This document shows positions 52,087 through 64,000 of a stretch of DNA of 64,000 nt, piece by piece; position 1 is the first letter of the stretch; every line of letters begins with the position of its first letter. Source of the DNA: Malus domestica (lineage: Eukaryota > Streptophyta > Magnoliopsida > Rosales > Rosaceae); contig NC_091671.1 in NCBI RefSeq assembly GCF_042453785.1, positions 34,673,001-34,737,000 of the forward strand, written 5' to 3'. Under the pieces are notes generated by a model. The model saw only the letters and a list, made by a program, of their open reading frames with translations, did no database searches and was not told where the DNA came from. The translations under genes and the position numbers were made by a program.

Positions 52087-54529
52087 TCAAAGTTTAGATG
52101 AAGGTTTTACTGATTCAGGCGTTTGACGGTAGTCGTATACCCCAATACCTCGTTTTCTTCCAAGGCGACCTGCATCAACGTACTGTACAAGAATGGGGCA
52201 CGGAGCGTATTTATTGTCCCCAAGGCCAGCATGAAGAACTCTCAGAATAGACAAGCAGATATCCAATCCAATAAAATCTGCAAGCTCAAGAGGACCCATT
52301 GGATGATTTGTTCCCAGCTTCATTCCTGCATCAATGTCTTCTTTGGTCGCCACACCTGTGTAAAGTGCATAAAATGCTTCATTTATCATCGGCATTAGGA
52401 TCCTGTTCACAACAAACCCGGCATAATCTCGAGAGCATATTACGGTCTTGCCAAACCTGCAAAGTCAACAGCCAACAGTTAAAGAGATGGCAGAGGATTT
52501 ATTTGGGTATATGAGTGGGAAATGTAACTTAGTATAATTGTGAAAGGAATATGCCGGGAAACAAAAGGAAGATTTCATTCATTAAGCAATTCAACATATC
52601 CAAGCCCTTAACCTCTCTGCCAAGGCTTTTGTGATATCAAATGTCTCATCTGATGTGTCTGCTCCTCGCACAATCTCAACAAGCTTCATTATAGGAGGAG
52701 GATTCATAAAATGCATGCCAATCACCTGCAGATCACAGTGTTAATTTGACACGATCAGATTTCTAACGTCACATATTTTGGTTGATGGTTAATCAACACG
52801 AGAAATTAGAAAACAAAGAACTAAAAAGAAAAAAACTTTCACAACTTGTTCTCAGTTCACACATTATTCTCTGAACATATCATAAGCATAATCTCAGAAT
52901 AAGAAGAAGAAGCATAACCTGGTGTGGTCTGCTAGTTGCTGATGCAAGACGAGTAATGGAGATGGAACTTGTATTAGAAGCCAGTATGGCCGAACGTTTT
53001 GCAATCTTATCTAGTTGAAGAAATAACTTTTTCTTCACATCTTCAGATTCCACAATAGCTTCAATAATAATATCTGCCGAACAAAAATTTTCAACATTTG
53101 ACGTATATTGTAGACGCTCTAAAGCATCTTTTCTTACATCCTGTTAAATGGAAAACAAATGCTTTGTCAAAACATCAATAATTGAACAGGCATAACTTGC
53201 ATGAATCCACAAACCGGGAGGAAACAAATCGCAACAGGGTACAGAAACCAACGAAACCTTAAACAAGAAGAACATTTATGTTCTCACATTTTATCAATTC
53301 TGAGTTTGGAAGGAGATGGGTGTAAACCCTCCAACTCCTATTAGGGAAATAAACTCTAATTTATATAATGGAAACTTTGAATTTCTCCCCCAAAATGGTT
53401 CCAATTAGTGGTTTTTACTTTGAACTAGTAGTGTGCCAAGAGCTTTCCAAGCTCAAATGCATAAAGTTGCCATCATCGCCATCTTAGTTTTACCTCAAGG
53501 ATAAATACTAAGATATCCTTTCCAAATGGCTACGTAGGATGTAGTGTACCATTAAAATATAAGGGTATCTCAAAAGAAAAACCATTCTCGTGGTACGGCC
53601 CTCCATTGCGAGTGTATCTGTGTTAACATGTGTATGATTTCCTTTAATTCTAGGGAACTTTAACGAAAAGCACCCGGTATTGTTCACTTTAACAAAAACC
53701 ATATTTTTACGCTAAAAAGTCAATTCTGGTACTATTCATTTTACCTTTTATTTTGTCCTTATCATTAAAACTCAAAGTTTTCAAATCCTTTTCATTAGTT
53801 TTCCTTTAATTCTATACATGTATTGTGAGCAAAATATTGAATGTAACTATAGTTTTTCTTCACCAATATGGCAATAACTCCGTAAGTCTGTCATAAAACT
53901 AAAGCTTAAGAGCAGCTTGAAATATTGCTAAGAAGCAGTTCCAAGCATGCATAATCTACTTTGTTAAAGCCCTGAGAAAGTCAGGTAGGGTTTCTACAAA
54001 GTTACATAAAACAAAGACTGATTGGCTTGAAGAAGGCACCACCTTCAACCGGTAAACGAGATGAAATTAATGATCAATGAGAAGAAATCACCTATTATAG
54101 CATGTTACAAACTTTAAATTCAAGGAACCTCACACCCCACGAACTATTAAATTTAATAACTCAATTAGCTTGCAACTACAGTTAGTTTAATGCATATGAT
54201 TATCCAGTTAACAAAGTACAAATATCCACATCAACATAAAGAACCAAAAAATTCAATCTTTTTGTTCCATTTTCTTCCCTCTTATCATATTTATTGGTAA
54301 CCAAATTAGAAAGTAGAGAAAGAGAGAGAGCAACCTGGCTGAGCTGCCCTTTGGAAACTAGGCGCTGGATGGAGCTAGAGATGGACTTGGTGGCTCTTGA
54401 GAGAGCCTCCGGGTCGGTGTCAAGGAGCCAAACGTCGAAGCCATACGTGGCGGCTAGTTGGGCTATTCCTGAGCCCATTTGGCCGCTGCCCACCACTCCG
54501 ATTGTCTTAAATTTCTTGATCTCCGCCAT
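52087..54529 (-). CDS. 3-hydroxybutyryl-CoA dehydrogenase-like, peroxisomal
   Basis: Four exons join exactly: 54335-54529, 52919-53140, 52613-52725 and 52087-52456. They give 900 bp, 299 residues. The enzyme family oxidises L-3-hydroxyacyl-CoA with NAD(P)+. The Rossmann motif [16 protein letters not shown] is at residues 11-26. The acidic end of strand two is LLDTDPE (35-41). [17 protein letters not shown] and the catalytic [17 protein letters not shown] follow. The C-terminal dimer domain has [23 protein letters not shown] and GRLGRKRG. The length fits the short bacterial-type family, not the multifunctional protein. The last three residues are SKL, a canonical peroxisomal signal. Intron 1 carries a MITE at 53653-53804. 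A stray copy of exon 1 lies at 10690-10918. Confidence 0.93.
53653..53804. mobile_element. Mutator-type MITE in intron 1 of the dehydrogenase gene
   Basis: The ends GGGAACTTTAACGAAAAG and CCTTTTCATTAGTTTTCC are imperfect inverted repeats. A perfect 10 bp TTTAATTCTA flanks both sides (53643-53652, 53805-53814). A related remnant is at 46797-46914. Length 152 bp. Confidence 0.8.
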
Positions 54530-55054
54530 TAACTCAACGCTGAACTCTCTGCAATGTCACTGCGCCCGTACAAATGGGTTCGACAGGACGACTGGATAAG
54601 CCTTGCGGTGTCCCTCACGCGCTGGATAAGTGCGTGCTAGTAGTATCTTCATTGTTGGTCTCTTGAGTCCAGTCAGGACAAACTATCAATTGTAAAACGG
54701 GTTGTCCAGACGGAACAAAGCCCTAATATCTGGGCTTTGGGCCTTCTTACCTAGTCTTATTTTTTGTGTTTACTTTTCAAATTATGACTAACAAAAATTA
54801 TTTTTTAAGAAACCTTTGGATAATTATAGTAATTCATCTAAATTAGGATGAAAAAAAAGAGATTCAAACTCAGGTAAAGATAGTGAAACACACTATTTTA
54901 GAAAAACTTGAGTGCATATAGTGAAACACACTGTTTTAGCCAAACTTGGATGTAGATGGTGAAACACACAACTTTATGTTTTTCCAACCGGTTTTTTATT
55001 TTATTTTATTTTATTTTTTATTTTTTGGTAAAGGGCTTGTAGTAAAAGCTTTAA

Positions 55055-55415
55055 GGTCATCTCCAATAGAGAGGGTTAAAAATGTAAAGCCAAAAAATTA
55101 ACTTGATTTGCTGAAAAATTCATTTCCAACCCGATGGCTAGACTATAATTCTATGGAGCCCATAAGACTATTATTTGGTCAAAAGGGCATCATGCTGACC
55201 AAATTTAACCCTTCTCTTAGACCTTTTTTGGGGGTTAGCTCCTTAGTTGTAATAAATAATTCTAATTCAACGGCTAGATTTGAAAACATCTAATAGTAGT
55301 TTAATTAAATTAACCAATAAATTTAAAGAATAAACTTAAAACTAATAAAAATACATTTTTGTAAGGCTATAATTATGGACGAGATTGTATTTAGTCATTT
55401 CGATTGGAAATGACC
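55055..55415. mobile_element. Harbinger-type MITE, TAA target
   Basis: The ends GGTCATCTCCAAT and ATTGGAAATGACC are inverted repeats. TAA flanks both sides (55052-55054, 55416-55418), the 3 bp target duplication of PIF/Harbinger elements. Length 361 bp. Confidence 0.7.
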
Positions 55416-56822
55416 TAAGAGTACTTATTTATGCCCTTGAGATCCTATGTTCTATTTCTCCTCCCCGGTATAATTTTTATATAATAAAATTAAAAATCTA
55501 ATTTTTCATATGTGTTTAATGAGAACAAAATTGTGACAGTAATGACTAATGACAAAACTTTTGAGGAACATTTCAGTCAAAGCAAATGGGTTCCAAACTT
55601 CAACACATTTCATCCATTTTCATTACCTTATTGCCAGCTTTGAAGGGTATACCATGCATATTCGAAAACCTAATTTCTTCATATGGATATTGACAATCAA
55701 ACAGCAACAAAGAAGAAGAGTGCGAACGAGAATATCAATTACTCGGTGAGAGGATGTTACTAAGAAGAAGACTTTTTTAAAAACCCTAAACTTTGAAGAA
55801 ATTCTGAATTCAAATATTATAAACGATAGTGACAATACACAACGCTCAACTTAAAAAATAAGTGGGCACTCAACTCAATTACTCAATCCACTAGCCAAAG
55901 GACAGGCAAAAATAAATATTAACAAAAAAGTAGTGCTATTCATACTTTTTTTTTTAATCCTTCGCACTATTAATTTTTGTCCTTAAATCATTTTCATTTC
56001 ATTCAATTCAAAAGCAAAATATCAAAATGTGTATGAAAAATAAAAACTGGTGTACGGATAGCATCACCTCTTAATAAAAGAAAATATGCATGCAGATTGA
56101 AAGTGCGTTAACCTTTTCCATCCCACTACTTGAAAGGCAAATCCCATCAATAAGCTATCATGATGTTTTCTATCGTGGGAAAATGTCATCAATTTAAGGA
56201 TGAATCCTTGATTTGTGTAAGCCTTTACTTGTGAGTTGCGAGGCTTAATCATCAAGACTTACCAAAAGTTATGAACACATCAACACAAGGAGAAAAGAAA
56301 TTTGTGAACTGCCAAAATAACATAATAAAATTTTCACCCATGTCAACTTACAACTTTACTAGCTATAGCTTTTACCAACCGTGCCCCAAAAATATTGAAA
56401 AAATCTTTGACTTTCATCGACATGTTCGGATAAAGAACGGAGTGGTGATATGAAATTAAATATGGTTGAACGTTAAAAGTCAAATTTTAGTGGTTGAAAG
56501 ATTTTTTGTCAATTTTTTGACAGAGTTTTTTTTTTCTTCTTTAAATCAGCAGTCAAATTTGGGTTCATTTGGAAGTATTTTAAAAATGACTGAAAATTAT
56601 TTTGGAAAAAAATATTTTTGGGTCTTAAAAGCACCTGAAGTGCTTTCTTTCTAGAAGAAGCGCCGATTATGCACTTCTTCCAAAAAGTACTTCAAGTGTT
56701 TTTTTTCAGAACTCACTTATTTTTTTTACTAAGAATTGGTTCTAAAAATATTTTCACAAAAAACACTTTCATTTATTTTAAAATTACTTTCAAACAAGCA
56801 TTTCTAAACGAGCCATTCATTA

Positions 56823-57480
56823 GGCCATCTCCTACCGAAGGCCAGACCAAAGGGCTCGTAGGCCCCACTAGACAAAAAAGAGCCAACCAGCTGGCCCAAA
56901 CCAGCAAGCCAACCCCGGGCCAAGCCACAGGCTGACATCATGATGACGTCATATTTATTTTACGGTTTTTTTTTTTACAGTTTTTTTTTTGGGCCAAAAT
57001 TTTCTAAAAAATATTTAATTATGGTTTTAGATTTTTTGGGCCGAGAAAGGTGATTTGGTCCAAGTTTGGGTGTTCATTTTATAAGCATGTTTCCTTGCTC
57101 ATTCATCTCCCACGCCCGATGTGGGACAATTATAATGGGTGTAGTTGTAGTTCCCTTCATAAGCATGTTCCTTTCATAATTTATTTTAAATATTTAATTA
57201 TATTACATTTAATTTCTTGTAGTTGTAGTTTCTAAATTTAAATAATAAATTATGTTTGGCCTGATGACCCTTTGGCCTAATGACCCTTTGGCCTGATGAC
57301 CTTTTGGCCCTTGGTTGAAGACGGTTTTTTGTGACATGGCTAAAACGAGCTCCATAACCCTTTGGCCATCGGTTGGAGATGGTAAGAAATATGGTCCTGC
57401 ACTATTCATTAAATTATTAATTTCTTGGAGGCCAGAGAGCTAAAACGAACCATCTAACCAGCTTTCGATTGGAGATGACC
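56823..57480. mobile_element. Harbinger-type MITE, TTA target
   Basis: The ends GGCCATCTCCTACCG and CGATTGGAGATGACC are inverted repeats of the same type as 55055-55415. TTA flanks both sides (56820-56822, 57481-57483). The interior has repeated CCTTTGGCC(T/A) motifs at 57255-57375. Length 658 bp. Confidence 0.7.
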
Positions 57481-59971
57481 TTAGTGGTTAGATATTCTTT
57501 GTAGTATCTTGTATGATATTTTACATTTCTTTAGTTATATGTTATATATTGCAATCAAAACTTTAACTACTTTAAATATGACCCTACGTCTGTATTAGGT
57601 AAAATTTGAATTGCATACTTCAACCCCATGATTGTTTTACAAGAAGAAAACATGTTTTGACATAAGTTGTTATTACCCACCTAACAAAGAAAACAAAGCA
57701 TGAAGGTGTCATATATAATTGTATTGGTTTTAGTTTTTGGATCAAGTTCTTTTCAACTAAACGCACACCTTTTGATGTATTTGTTGAATTACTCGTGACA
57801 TGATGTGATTGATAGTACACCTACCTCGCTTACTAATTCATGATAGGATCACAAAACGAAAATTTATTTATCAAATCACACAATTTATATTTTCTTGTTC
57901 ATTTGAGATTGAGTAATAATCCTTTTGTTTTTAGTTTAAACAAAGAAATTGTTGAATATTATATGAACTTATATATTTCTTTAATTTGTTATATGAATTC
58001 AAATTCAAAACAATTTGTTATACTAACTTTTCCAAATTATTAAATTATCATCTTATCTTAACTCTGTTAAATTTTCTATTCAAAATAAGTCATGTGTCTT
58101 GCATATAACTTGTATTCAGGGTTATTTCGAACATTTCAACATAAAGAATATCATCCAACTTTACCATAAATTGGAGGGTCACCAGTGACAATATTTTGAG
58201 TCATCTTCACTTCAAAACATAGATAAATGAGTACATGTCGTTCCCCTTTTTCAAACGGATAACTCTTAGATCATCGTATACAAGATCAACCATTCTTTTG
58301 TATTTTTTTAGAAGCCCTATAATTATTTGTCGAAGAAAACTTATTAGAAGGGAAGTGAGTGTTGAAATGATCAAAATAATCCTGAACACAAGTCTTGTGC
58401 AACTTATTTTGGATGGAAAACTTAAAAAAGTTAGGGTGAGATAACAAATTATTGATTTCGAAAAGTTGGTATGACAAATCACTTAAAATTTTAGTTTATA
58501 TAACGAATTAAAATAGGTATATAACCTCATATGACATTTTTTCAAATTTTTTATACAAGGGTGGAGGAAAGATAGTGTGAGAGATGTAGAAGGAGAAAGT
58601 CACAATAAGGATTGTGGATGAATGATAGTTTTTATTTATTTTCCTCCGTCATACTATCTTTCTTTATCCCTCTTACTGTTTTTCATAAATCAATTATTAG
58701 AATTCAGGTACTAAATTTTCTTCTGAACGTAACATTTTGTTGATGTATATGCTCTCGAATTTGCTCATATGTAGTGCATGAATGTATTGACATGAATCGA
58801 AAATTTAAACTCCTCAAAGCTAAATAAAAAATCAGATGGCAAAACCAAACAAAACCCAAACAAAGAATTTGGGTTTTAATTTCTTTAAAAATAAATTTGT
58901 AAAAATGGTAAGTAGAAAAATAAAACATGTGTTGGGTAATTTCACGTGGAAGGTTGAGTAGTTGACCCGAAAATCCGGTGGCCCAGGCAAAAACTTGACA
59001 TATTTCCGGATCACGGCTAATCCGTTAAACCTAAACCCGTGACGTCCGCCTAGCGCCGCTCCATCCACCGCCTCCCATCAAATCTCCTCCGATCTAATCA
59101 CTTTGACTGTCCACTCTCACCGCTCTCATCCACCACCCTCAACTACAACGCGTGTTTACCACGCAGCACAATCCTCCCACACCTTGTCACAGACAAAACT
59201 AACGAAAGTGCTTCCAACGCAAGTCAAGCGAGCGTGAAACTGAGAGTAGGGATCCTCGTTAGACCGCACCCAAACATTGCCCAACCTCACCAAACCGGGC
59301 CCCACCACGAAACAAAGAGGGAAAGAAAGAGACAGATGTTGGTATCGGGGTATTGACAAAGAGTGTGACTTCAGCAAACTCCGAAAACATCCAAGAAAAA
59401 TTTGGCCATGAGAACAAAAAAAAGTCAGCTCTTTGAGAAATGAGTCCCCCGTTTCAAATCTAAAATATGCGATTTTTTATGATATTTTGACACAGTCACG
59501 TAGCGTTACTTATTTTCAATACAAAAGTTTTAGAAGAAATTATCTATGTTGTACATGTTTATTATGATATACGAAATAATATAGTAGAGACAATACTTAG
59601 ATATCACTAGTGAATATTCTATGTACTCATTTTCTGATTTGGCTCAAACAGGAAATGTCAAGTGTTCTTTGTTTTGTTAAGTTCAAGAAAATCTAATTAC
59701 ATGTTTATTTTCTTAAAATCATAAAACATGTGTTACAATATCATCGGGTAAAATTAAAAGGTGAATACTCACTATTGAGTACCTAAGTATTATCCATATA
59801 TTACGTGTATAATATTGATATACTATTTTATGTAATAAGTGATATATACAATCAACTTTTAATAAAATAAAGTCGTTAATTAACATGACATACACACATT
59901 GCTTTTTGCATTAAACGATGCACAAATGTAATACAAAAATGTAAAATATTACATTTAAGAGAGTCCACTTA

Positions 59972-60346
59972 GCCCCAGTTTGGGGTTGAGGTGATTTTAA
60001 AAAAAGCTCCTATGAAAAAAAGCTAGGAGTGTTTTTGGTGTTTGGTAAACTTAAAAAAAATGGCTTATTTTGGAAGCTGCTGTGAGAATAAGCTGAAATC
60101 AAAGGAAAAAGCTGAAGCTGCAATTTGTAGCTTTGGAAAACTGGCTTTTTTTCAAAGCACATAGAACTACAGTGCTCCTTTAATGAAAAGATCCACTATC
60201 AGACTGCTTTTTTTTTCTAAAAGCACTTTTACAAAAAAGTTTACCAAACACTCTGCTGATTTATTTCACAGCCGCTTATTCTGACAGCACAGCCGCTTAT
60301 TCTCACAGCAGCTTTTTTTCAAAACACAGCAATACCAAACCAGCCC
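59972..60346. mobile_element. Harbinger-type MITE upstream of the receptor kinase
   Basis: The left end GCCCCAGTTTGG and right end CCAAACCAGCCC, with AAGCTGCTGTGAGAATAAGC mirrored inside, form imperfect inverted repeats. TTA flanks both sides (59969-59971, 60347-60349). A shorter relative is at about 38969-39177. It lies roughly 1 kb upstream of the receptor start codon. Confidence 0.7.
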
Positions 60347-60419
60347 TTAACCCTCATCTTTCTTTGGTCGAAACCATCCAAAGTGGATTTGTGTTTGTCC
60401 AATAAAATAAAGATTCTCA

Positions 60420-61305
60420 AGAAAGAGAAAGAAGTTTCCTTTTCTGTTCTGCGCTACTGTTTATTTGATTTGAATTATCTCCCTGCTTTTTTCTTTCCTT
60501 TTTTTATTCTCTCTTTTGTTTTTTTGTTTTTTTTTAATCAAAAATTTGGGGGAGGGTTTTGAAATTGGAGGAGTCCCATTTGTGGAAAAAGTAGCCACTC
60601 ACTCACACTCACGCACTGTTAGATGTTAGGTTGCATAAAGGCATGCCAGTGCTTGTGAAATTCTGAACCTTTTTTATTTTCTTCACATTTCACTGTAGGC
60701 TTTGAGAATTCAGAGTTCAAGGTTTCAGGTAGGCCATAAAAGCTTCCTCCTTTTATGATTCCTTTTCTTTACTCTTTGTTTTTGTGGTTTTTTTGATGGT
60801 TTTGGGTTGTGGGTTTGAAATTTCAGCAATTGGGTATTTCTCTTTTGGTGTGAAGGAGAAGAAGGAGGATGCTTGCTTCTGCAGCAAAATAAGGGGTTTT
60901 TGCTCTTGGGTTTGCTGATTTCTGGTCAGTGGGTCTTTGACTCTTTGCTGATTTTTTAAGAGGTAAGTTTTCATTGCTTCACTTGCAAGTTGTTAGTTTA
61001 ATGAGCTGCTTTGGGATGTGAGTATTTATCAAGTTCTTTTCTTTTTCTGTTTGTGTGTATTCAGATTGAAGCAACTTTCTGCACTTCCATATTTGTGGTC
61101 TTGGGATCTCAATTCCCAAGTGGGCATTGGTGATTGCACTTGTTTTACTGAATTACTTGGAAGTTTTGCTTCACTTGAAGTTGCAAAGCTGGGTTGTTGA
61201 AGTTAAGGTCTTTTGGGATTTGAGTGCTGAAAGTTTCTTCGTTTGAATTTCTTATGGGAGTGTTGGTGTTGAATTGAGTTGGGGGGATTTTCTTTGGTTT
61301 CATCA
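60420..61305 (+). promoter_or_regulatory. Promoter and probable spliced 5' leader of the receptor kinase
   Basis: The sequence shifts from AT-rich to T/G-rich leader-like DNA. Plausible splice signals are present: a donor at CAG|gtaggc (about 60728), another at AG|gtaagt (60961) and an acceptor at tattcag (61064). Leader introns are therefore likely but not proven. An upstream ATG-rich frame at 61018-61200 is probably leader or intron sequence rather than a gene. Confidence 0.4.
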
Positions 61306-64000
61306 ATGGAGGTATTGGGGTTTACTCCAATGGCATTCCTCAAATGGGTTCTCTTGGCCTGCTGTATTGGTTCAGTTTTCGGTCTTAATTCCCCAACCCA
61401 ATCCTGTTATCCAAATGATTTTCTTGCATTGAGGGAGTTTGCAGGAAACCTCACAAATGGGTCTATGATCACAGCATGGCACAACACATCAACTTGCTGC
61501 CAATGGGATGGTGTTGTCTGTGGGAATGTGAACAATGGGACAGTTGTTGCTAGTAGAGTCACACAGTTGATTCTTCCCAGCATGAGTCTCAGTGGAACGA
61601 TTTCACGCTCTTTGGGTCGATTGGATCAGCTGAAGTTGCTTAATCTTTCTCTGAATCATCTTGAAGGTGGATTGCCTGCAGAGCTCTCAGACTTGAAGCA
61701 CCTGGAGGTTCTTGACTTGAGCAATAACATGCTGTCCGGACCAGTTTCAGGTGCGCTTTCCGGTTTGAATTCGATCAGAGTTCTGAATATTTCAAGCAAT
61801 TCAATCCATGATGATTTGTCTGAGCTTGGAGGAGGATTCTCACATCTTGTTGTGTTCAACATAAGCAATAATTCATTCACTGGTCAGTTCAACCCTCGGA
61901 TTTGTAGCTCTTCCAATGAAACCCACATTCTAGATATGTCTTGGAACCGTTTGGTGGGAAGTCTTGAAGGCTTAGACAATTGCAGCAGGTCTCTCCAACA
62001 ATTGCACCTGGACTTCAATTCATTTTCAGGCTATCTACCTGAATCTTTGTATACGTATTCGGCTTTGGAGCAGCTTTCAGTCTCTGGGAACTCTCTTTCC
62101 GGCCAGATAAGCAAGGAACTGAGTAAGCTTTCTAGCCTCAAGACCTTAGTCATTTCTTCAAACCAATTTTTGGGTGAACTTCCAAATGTGTTTGGGAACC
62201 TTAGACGACTAGAACAGTTAGTTGCACATTCAAATATGTTGTCTGGCCCATTAGCTTCAACCTTGGCACTCTGTTCAAATCTTCGAGTGCTTGACCTTCG
62301 AAACAATTCTCTATCCGGTTCCATTGATCTAAATTTCACTGGACTTCCAAAACTCTGCACACTTGATCTTGCCACTAATCATTTTTCTGGTTTCCTTCCA
62401 AATTCACTTTCTAATTGTCGTGAGTTGAAAACGTTAAGCCTTGCTAGGAATAAATTAAGGGGTTCAATTCCGGAAGACTTTGCCAAACTCACATCCCTAT
62501 TCTTCCTCTCATTGTCGAATAACAGTTTTGTGAACTTATCTGAGACACTATCTGTGCTGCAGCAATGCAAAAATCTCACAACTCTAATTCTTTCAAAAAA
62601 TTTCTTTGGTGAGGAGATTCCGAAAAATGCAAGTGGGTTTGAAAGCTTAATGGTTTTAGCACTCGGGAATTGTGCTCTCAAAGGCCAAATTCCAGTTTGG
62701 TTATTGAGTTGCAGGAAGTTGCAAGTCCTTGATTTATCTTGGAATCGCTTGGATGGTCCCATCCCTTTGTGGATAGGTCAGATGGAAAACTTGTTTTATT
62801 TGGACTTTTCAAATAATTCACTCTCGGGAGAAATCCCAAAAAGTATGACAGAGCTGAAAAGCCTCATATCTACAAATTGCACTCATGCAAACCTTATTGC
62901 TTCTGCTGGCATCCCGTTATTTGTAAAACGGAATAGGAGTGCTACTGGCCTGCAGTACAACCAGGTCTCAAATTTTCCTCCGTCAATACTCTTGAGCAAT
63001 AACAGAATAAATGGAGCAATGTGGCCTGAGATCGGACGATTGAAGCAGCTCCATGTTTTGGATTGGAGCCGGAACAACATTAGTGGGACCATCCCAAGCT
63101 CCATCTCGGAGATGGAGAACTTGGAAGCATTGGATTTATCATTCAATGATCTCTATGGTTCGATCCCTCCATCACTTAGCAAGCTCACATTCTTGTCAAA
63201 GTTTAGCGTGGCAAATAATCACCTCCATGGAGTGATTCCCAATGGAGGACAGTTCTTAAGCTTTCCCAGCTCAAGTTTTGACGGTAACTCGGGGCTTTGT
63301 GGGGCAATGTACACTCCATGTGGTGATATCAGCAGTACAAGTCTCAAGCCTGTAACTCCATCCAGTTCAAACAGTAGATTTGGTCGAAACAGCATCCTTT
63401 GTGTAGTAATCAGCATAGGAGTTGGGGTTGCATTGCTTCTTGCAGTTGGTTTGCTTAAAATGTCAAGGAGGGGAGCAAAGGATCAAATTGATGATTTTGA
63501 TGAGGACAGCAGGCCGCACAGGATATCCGGAGCCCTTGCATCGTCAAAACTGGTGCTGTTCCAAAATTCAGACTGTAAGGATTTTACAGTGTCAGACTTG
63601 TTAAAGTCTACAAACAATTTCAACCAAGCCAACATAATTGGTTGTGGTGGTTATGGACTGGTTTACAAAGCCAACCTACCGAATGGAGCAAAAGCTGCAA
63701 TCAAGAGACTTTCTGGGGATTGTGGACAGATGGAACGTGAATTTCAAGCTGAAGTGGAAGCCCTCTCAAGAGCTCAGCACAAGAACCTTGTCTCTCTTCA
63801 AGGTTACTGCCGGCATGGTAATGACAGACTGTTAATCTACTCCTACATGGAGAACGGAAGCTTGGATTATTGGCTGCATGAAAGTGTTGATGGTGTTTCG
63901 CTTCTAAAATGGGATGTAAGACTTAAGATAGCTCAAGGTGCGGCTCGTGGGCTAGCCTACTTGCACAAGGGTTGTCAGCCAAATATAGTGCATCGAGATA
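61306..64000 (+). CDS. PSKR2: Phytosulfokine receptor 2-like LRR receptor kinase, 5' part
   Basis: An uninterrupted frame of 898 codons runs off the window edge. It is a plasma-membrane receptor kinase that binds the sulfated peptide phytosulfokine or a related peptide. Order: signal peptide (1-26), N-cap with the paired cysteines TCCQWDGVVC (63-72), about twenty LRRs (88-640), an island domain at about 520-558 (SAGIPLFVKRN, LQYNQVSNFPPSI) where PSK binds in PSK receptors, a juxtamembrane Cys pair, a transmembrane helix (697-718), then the kinase with GCGGYGLVY (779-787), K800 in AAIKR, and HRD at 896-898. Length and island match PSKR2 more than PSKR1. The start gives MEVLGFTPMAF, with a second ATG eight codons on. 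There is no intron in the visible coding part, as in known PSK receptors. The rest of the kinase is outside the window. Confidence 0.93.
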   Translation, partial: MEVLGFTPMAFLKWVLLACCIGSVFGLNSPTQSCYPNDFLALREFAGNLTNGSMITAWHNTSTCCQWDGVVCGNVNNGTVVASRVTQLILPSMSLSGTISRSLGRLDQLKLLNLSLNHLEGGLPAELSDLKHLEVLDLSNNMLSGPVSGALSGLNSIRVLNISSNSIHDDLSELGGGFSHLVVFNISNNSFTGQFNPRICSSSNETHILDMSWNRLVGSLEGLDNCSRSLQQLHLDFNSFSGYLPESLYTYSALEQLSVSGNSLSGQISKELSKLSSLKTLVISSNQFLGELPNVFGNLRRLEQLVAHSNMLSGPLASTLALCSNLRVLDLRNNSLSGSIDLNFTGLPKLCTLDLATNHFSGFLPNSLSNCRELKTLSLARNKLRGSIPEDFAKLTSLFFLSLSNNSFVNLSETLSVLQQCKNLTTLILSKNFFGEEIPKNASGFESLMVLALGNCALKGQIPVWLLSCRKLQVLDLSWNRLDGPIPLWIGQMENLFYLDFSNNSLSGEIPKSMTELKSLISTNCTHANLIASAGIPLFVKRNRSATGLQYNQVSNFPPSILLSNNRINGAMWPEIGRLKQLHVLDWSRNNISGTIPSSISEMENLEALDLSFNDLYGSIPPSLSKLTFLSKFSVANNHLHGVIPNGGQFLSFPSSSFDGNSGLCGAMYTPCGDISSTSLKPVTPSSSNSRFGRNSILCVVISIGVGVALLLAVGLLKMSRRGAKDQIDDFDEDSRPHRISGALASSKLVLFQNSDCKDFTVSDLLKSTNNFNQANIIGCGGYGLVYKANLPNGAKAAIKRLSGDCGQMEREFQAEVEALSRAQHKNLVSLQGYCRHGNDRLLIYSYMENGSLDYWLHESVDGVSLLKWDVRLKIAQGAARGLAYLHKGCQPNIVHRD

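Larger units (their letters stand above)
54530..59971. other. Long intergenic region with MITEs
   Basis: No gene is supported in 5.4 kb. It contains a three-unit tandem repeat of TAGTGAAACACACT(A/G)TTTTAG text at 54881-54975, two Harbinger-type MITEs (55055-55415, 56823-57480) and a hairpin with facing GAAGTGCTTTC/GAAGCG and CACTTCTTCC motifs at about 56565-56810. From 59040 to 59330 the DNA is richer in C and may belong to an upstream regulatory region, but there is no credible frame. Confidence 0.5.

Overview
The window is plant nuclear DNA: AT-rich, with intron-containing genes, GT-AG introns and dense transposon debris. The 5S-containing Cassandra-type LTR, the MITE families and the overall gene set look like Rosaceae, most likely the apple/pear tribe. 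That placement is inference from familiarity with these repeats, not from a database search.

Layout. 1-16 kb holds no intact gene that I can support. It contains a Cassandra-like LTR, a MITE, a 2.9 kb head-to-head inverted repeat with two decayed copies of an unrecognised spliced gene, a complete non-autonomous CACTA element, a stray exon copied from a 3-hydroxyacyl-CoA dehydrogenase gene, and an orphan first exon of a B3 gene. 16.8-31.4 kb is a tandem cluster of three minus-strand two-domain B3 (REM/VRN1-like) genes, each rebuilt here as four exons with a clean reading frame. The middle gene carries a complete, apparently very young Copia retrotransposon in intron 1. 31.6-34.0 kb is an intact seven-exon MATE transporter gene. 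35.5-38.9 kb is a pair of nested long-terminal-inverted-repeat elements, the inner one filled by an 800 bp purine tract. 40.8-50.5 kb shows that the MATE gene and a neighbouring 55-residue small-protein gene were duplicated together. The second MATE copy is broken by a frameshift and the first small-protein copy is broken, so each unit keeps one working gene. 52.1-54.5 kb is a four-exon 3-hydroxybutyryl-CoA dehydrogenase-like gene ending in SKL, a peroxisomal signal. 54.5-60.3 kb is intergenic with MITEs. 61.3 kb to the edge is the first 898 codons of a phytosulfokine receptor 2-like LRR receptor kinase, cut by the window end.

The genes do not form a pathway: B3 regulators, efflux carriers, a peroxisomal dehydrogenase and a peptide-hormone receptor simply share a region. 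The main theme is local duplication followed by transposon insertion and uneven decay. I do not see a clear unknown molecular system. The candidates most worth checking are the giant inverted repeat as a source of double-stranded RNA, the reciprocal decay of the MATE/small-protein duplication, and the unannotated small Cys-rich protein.
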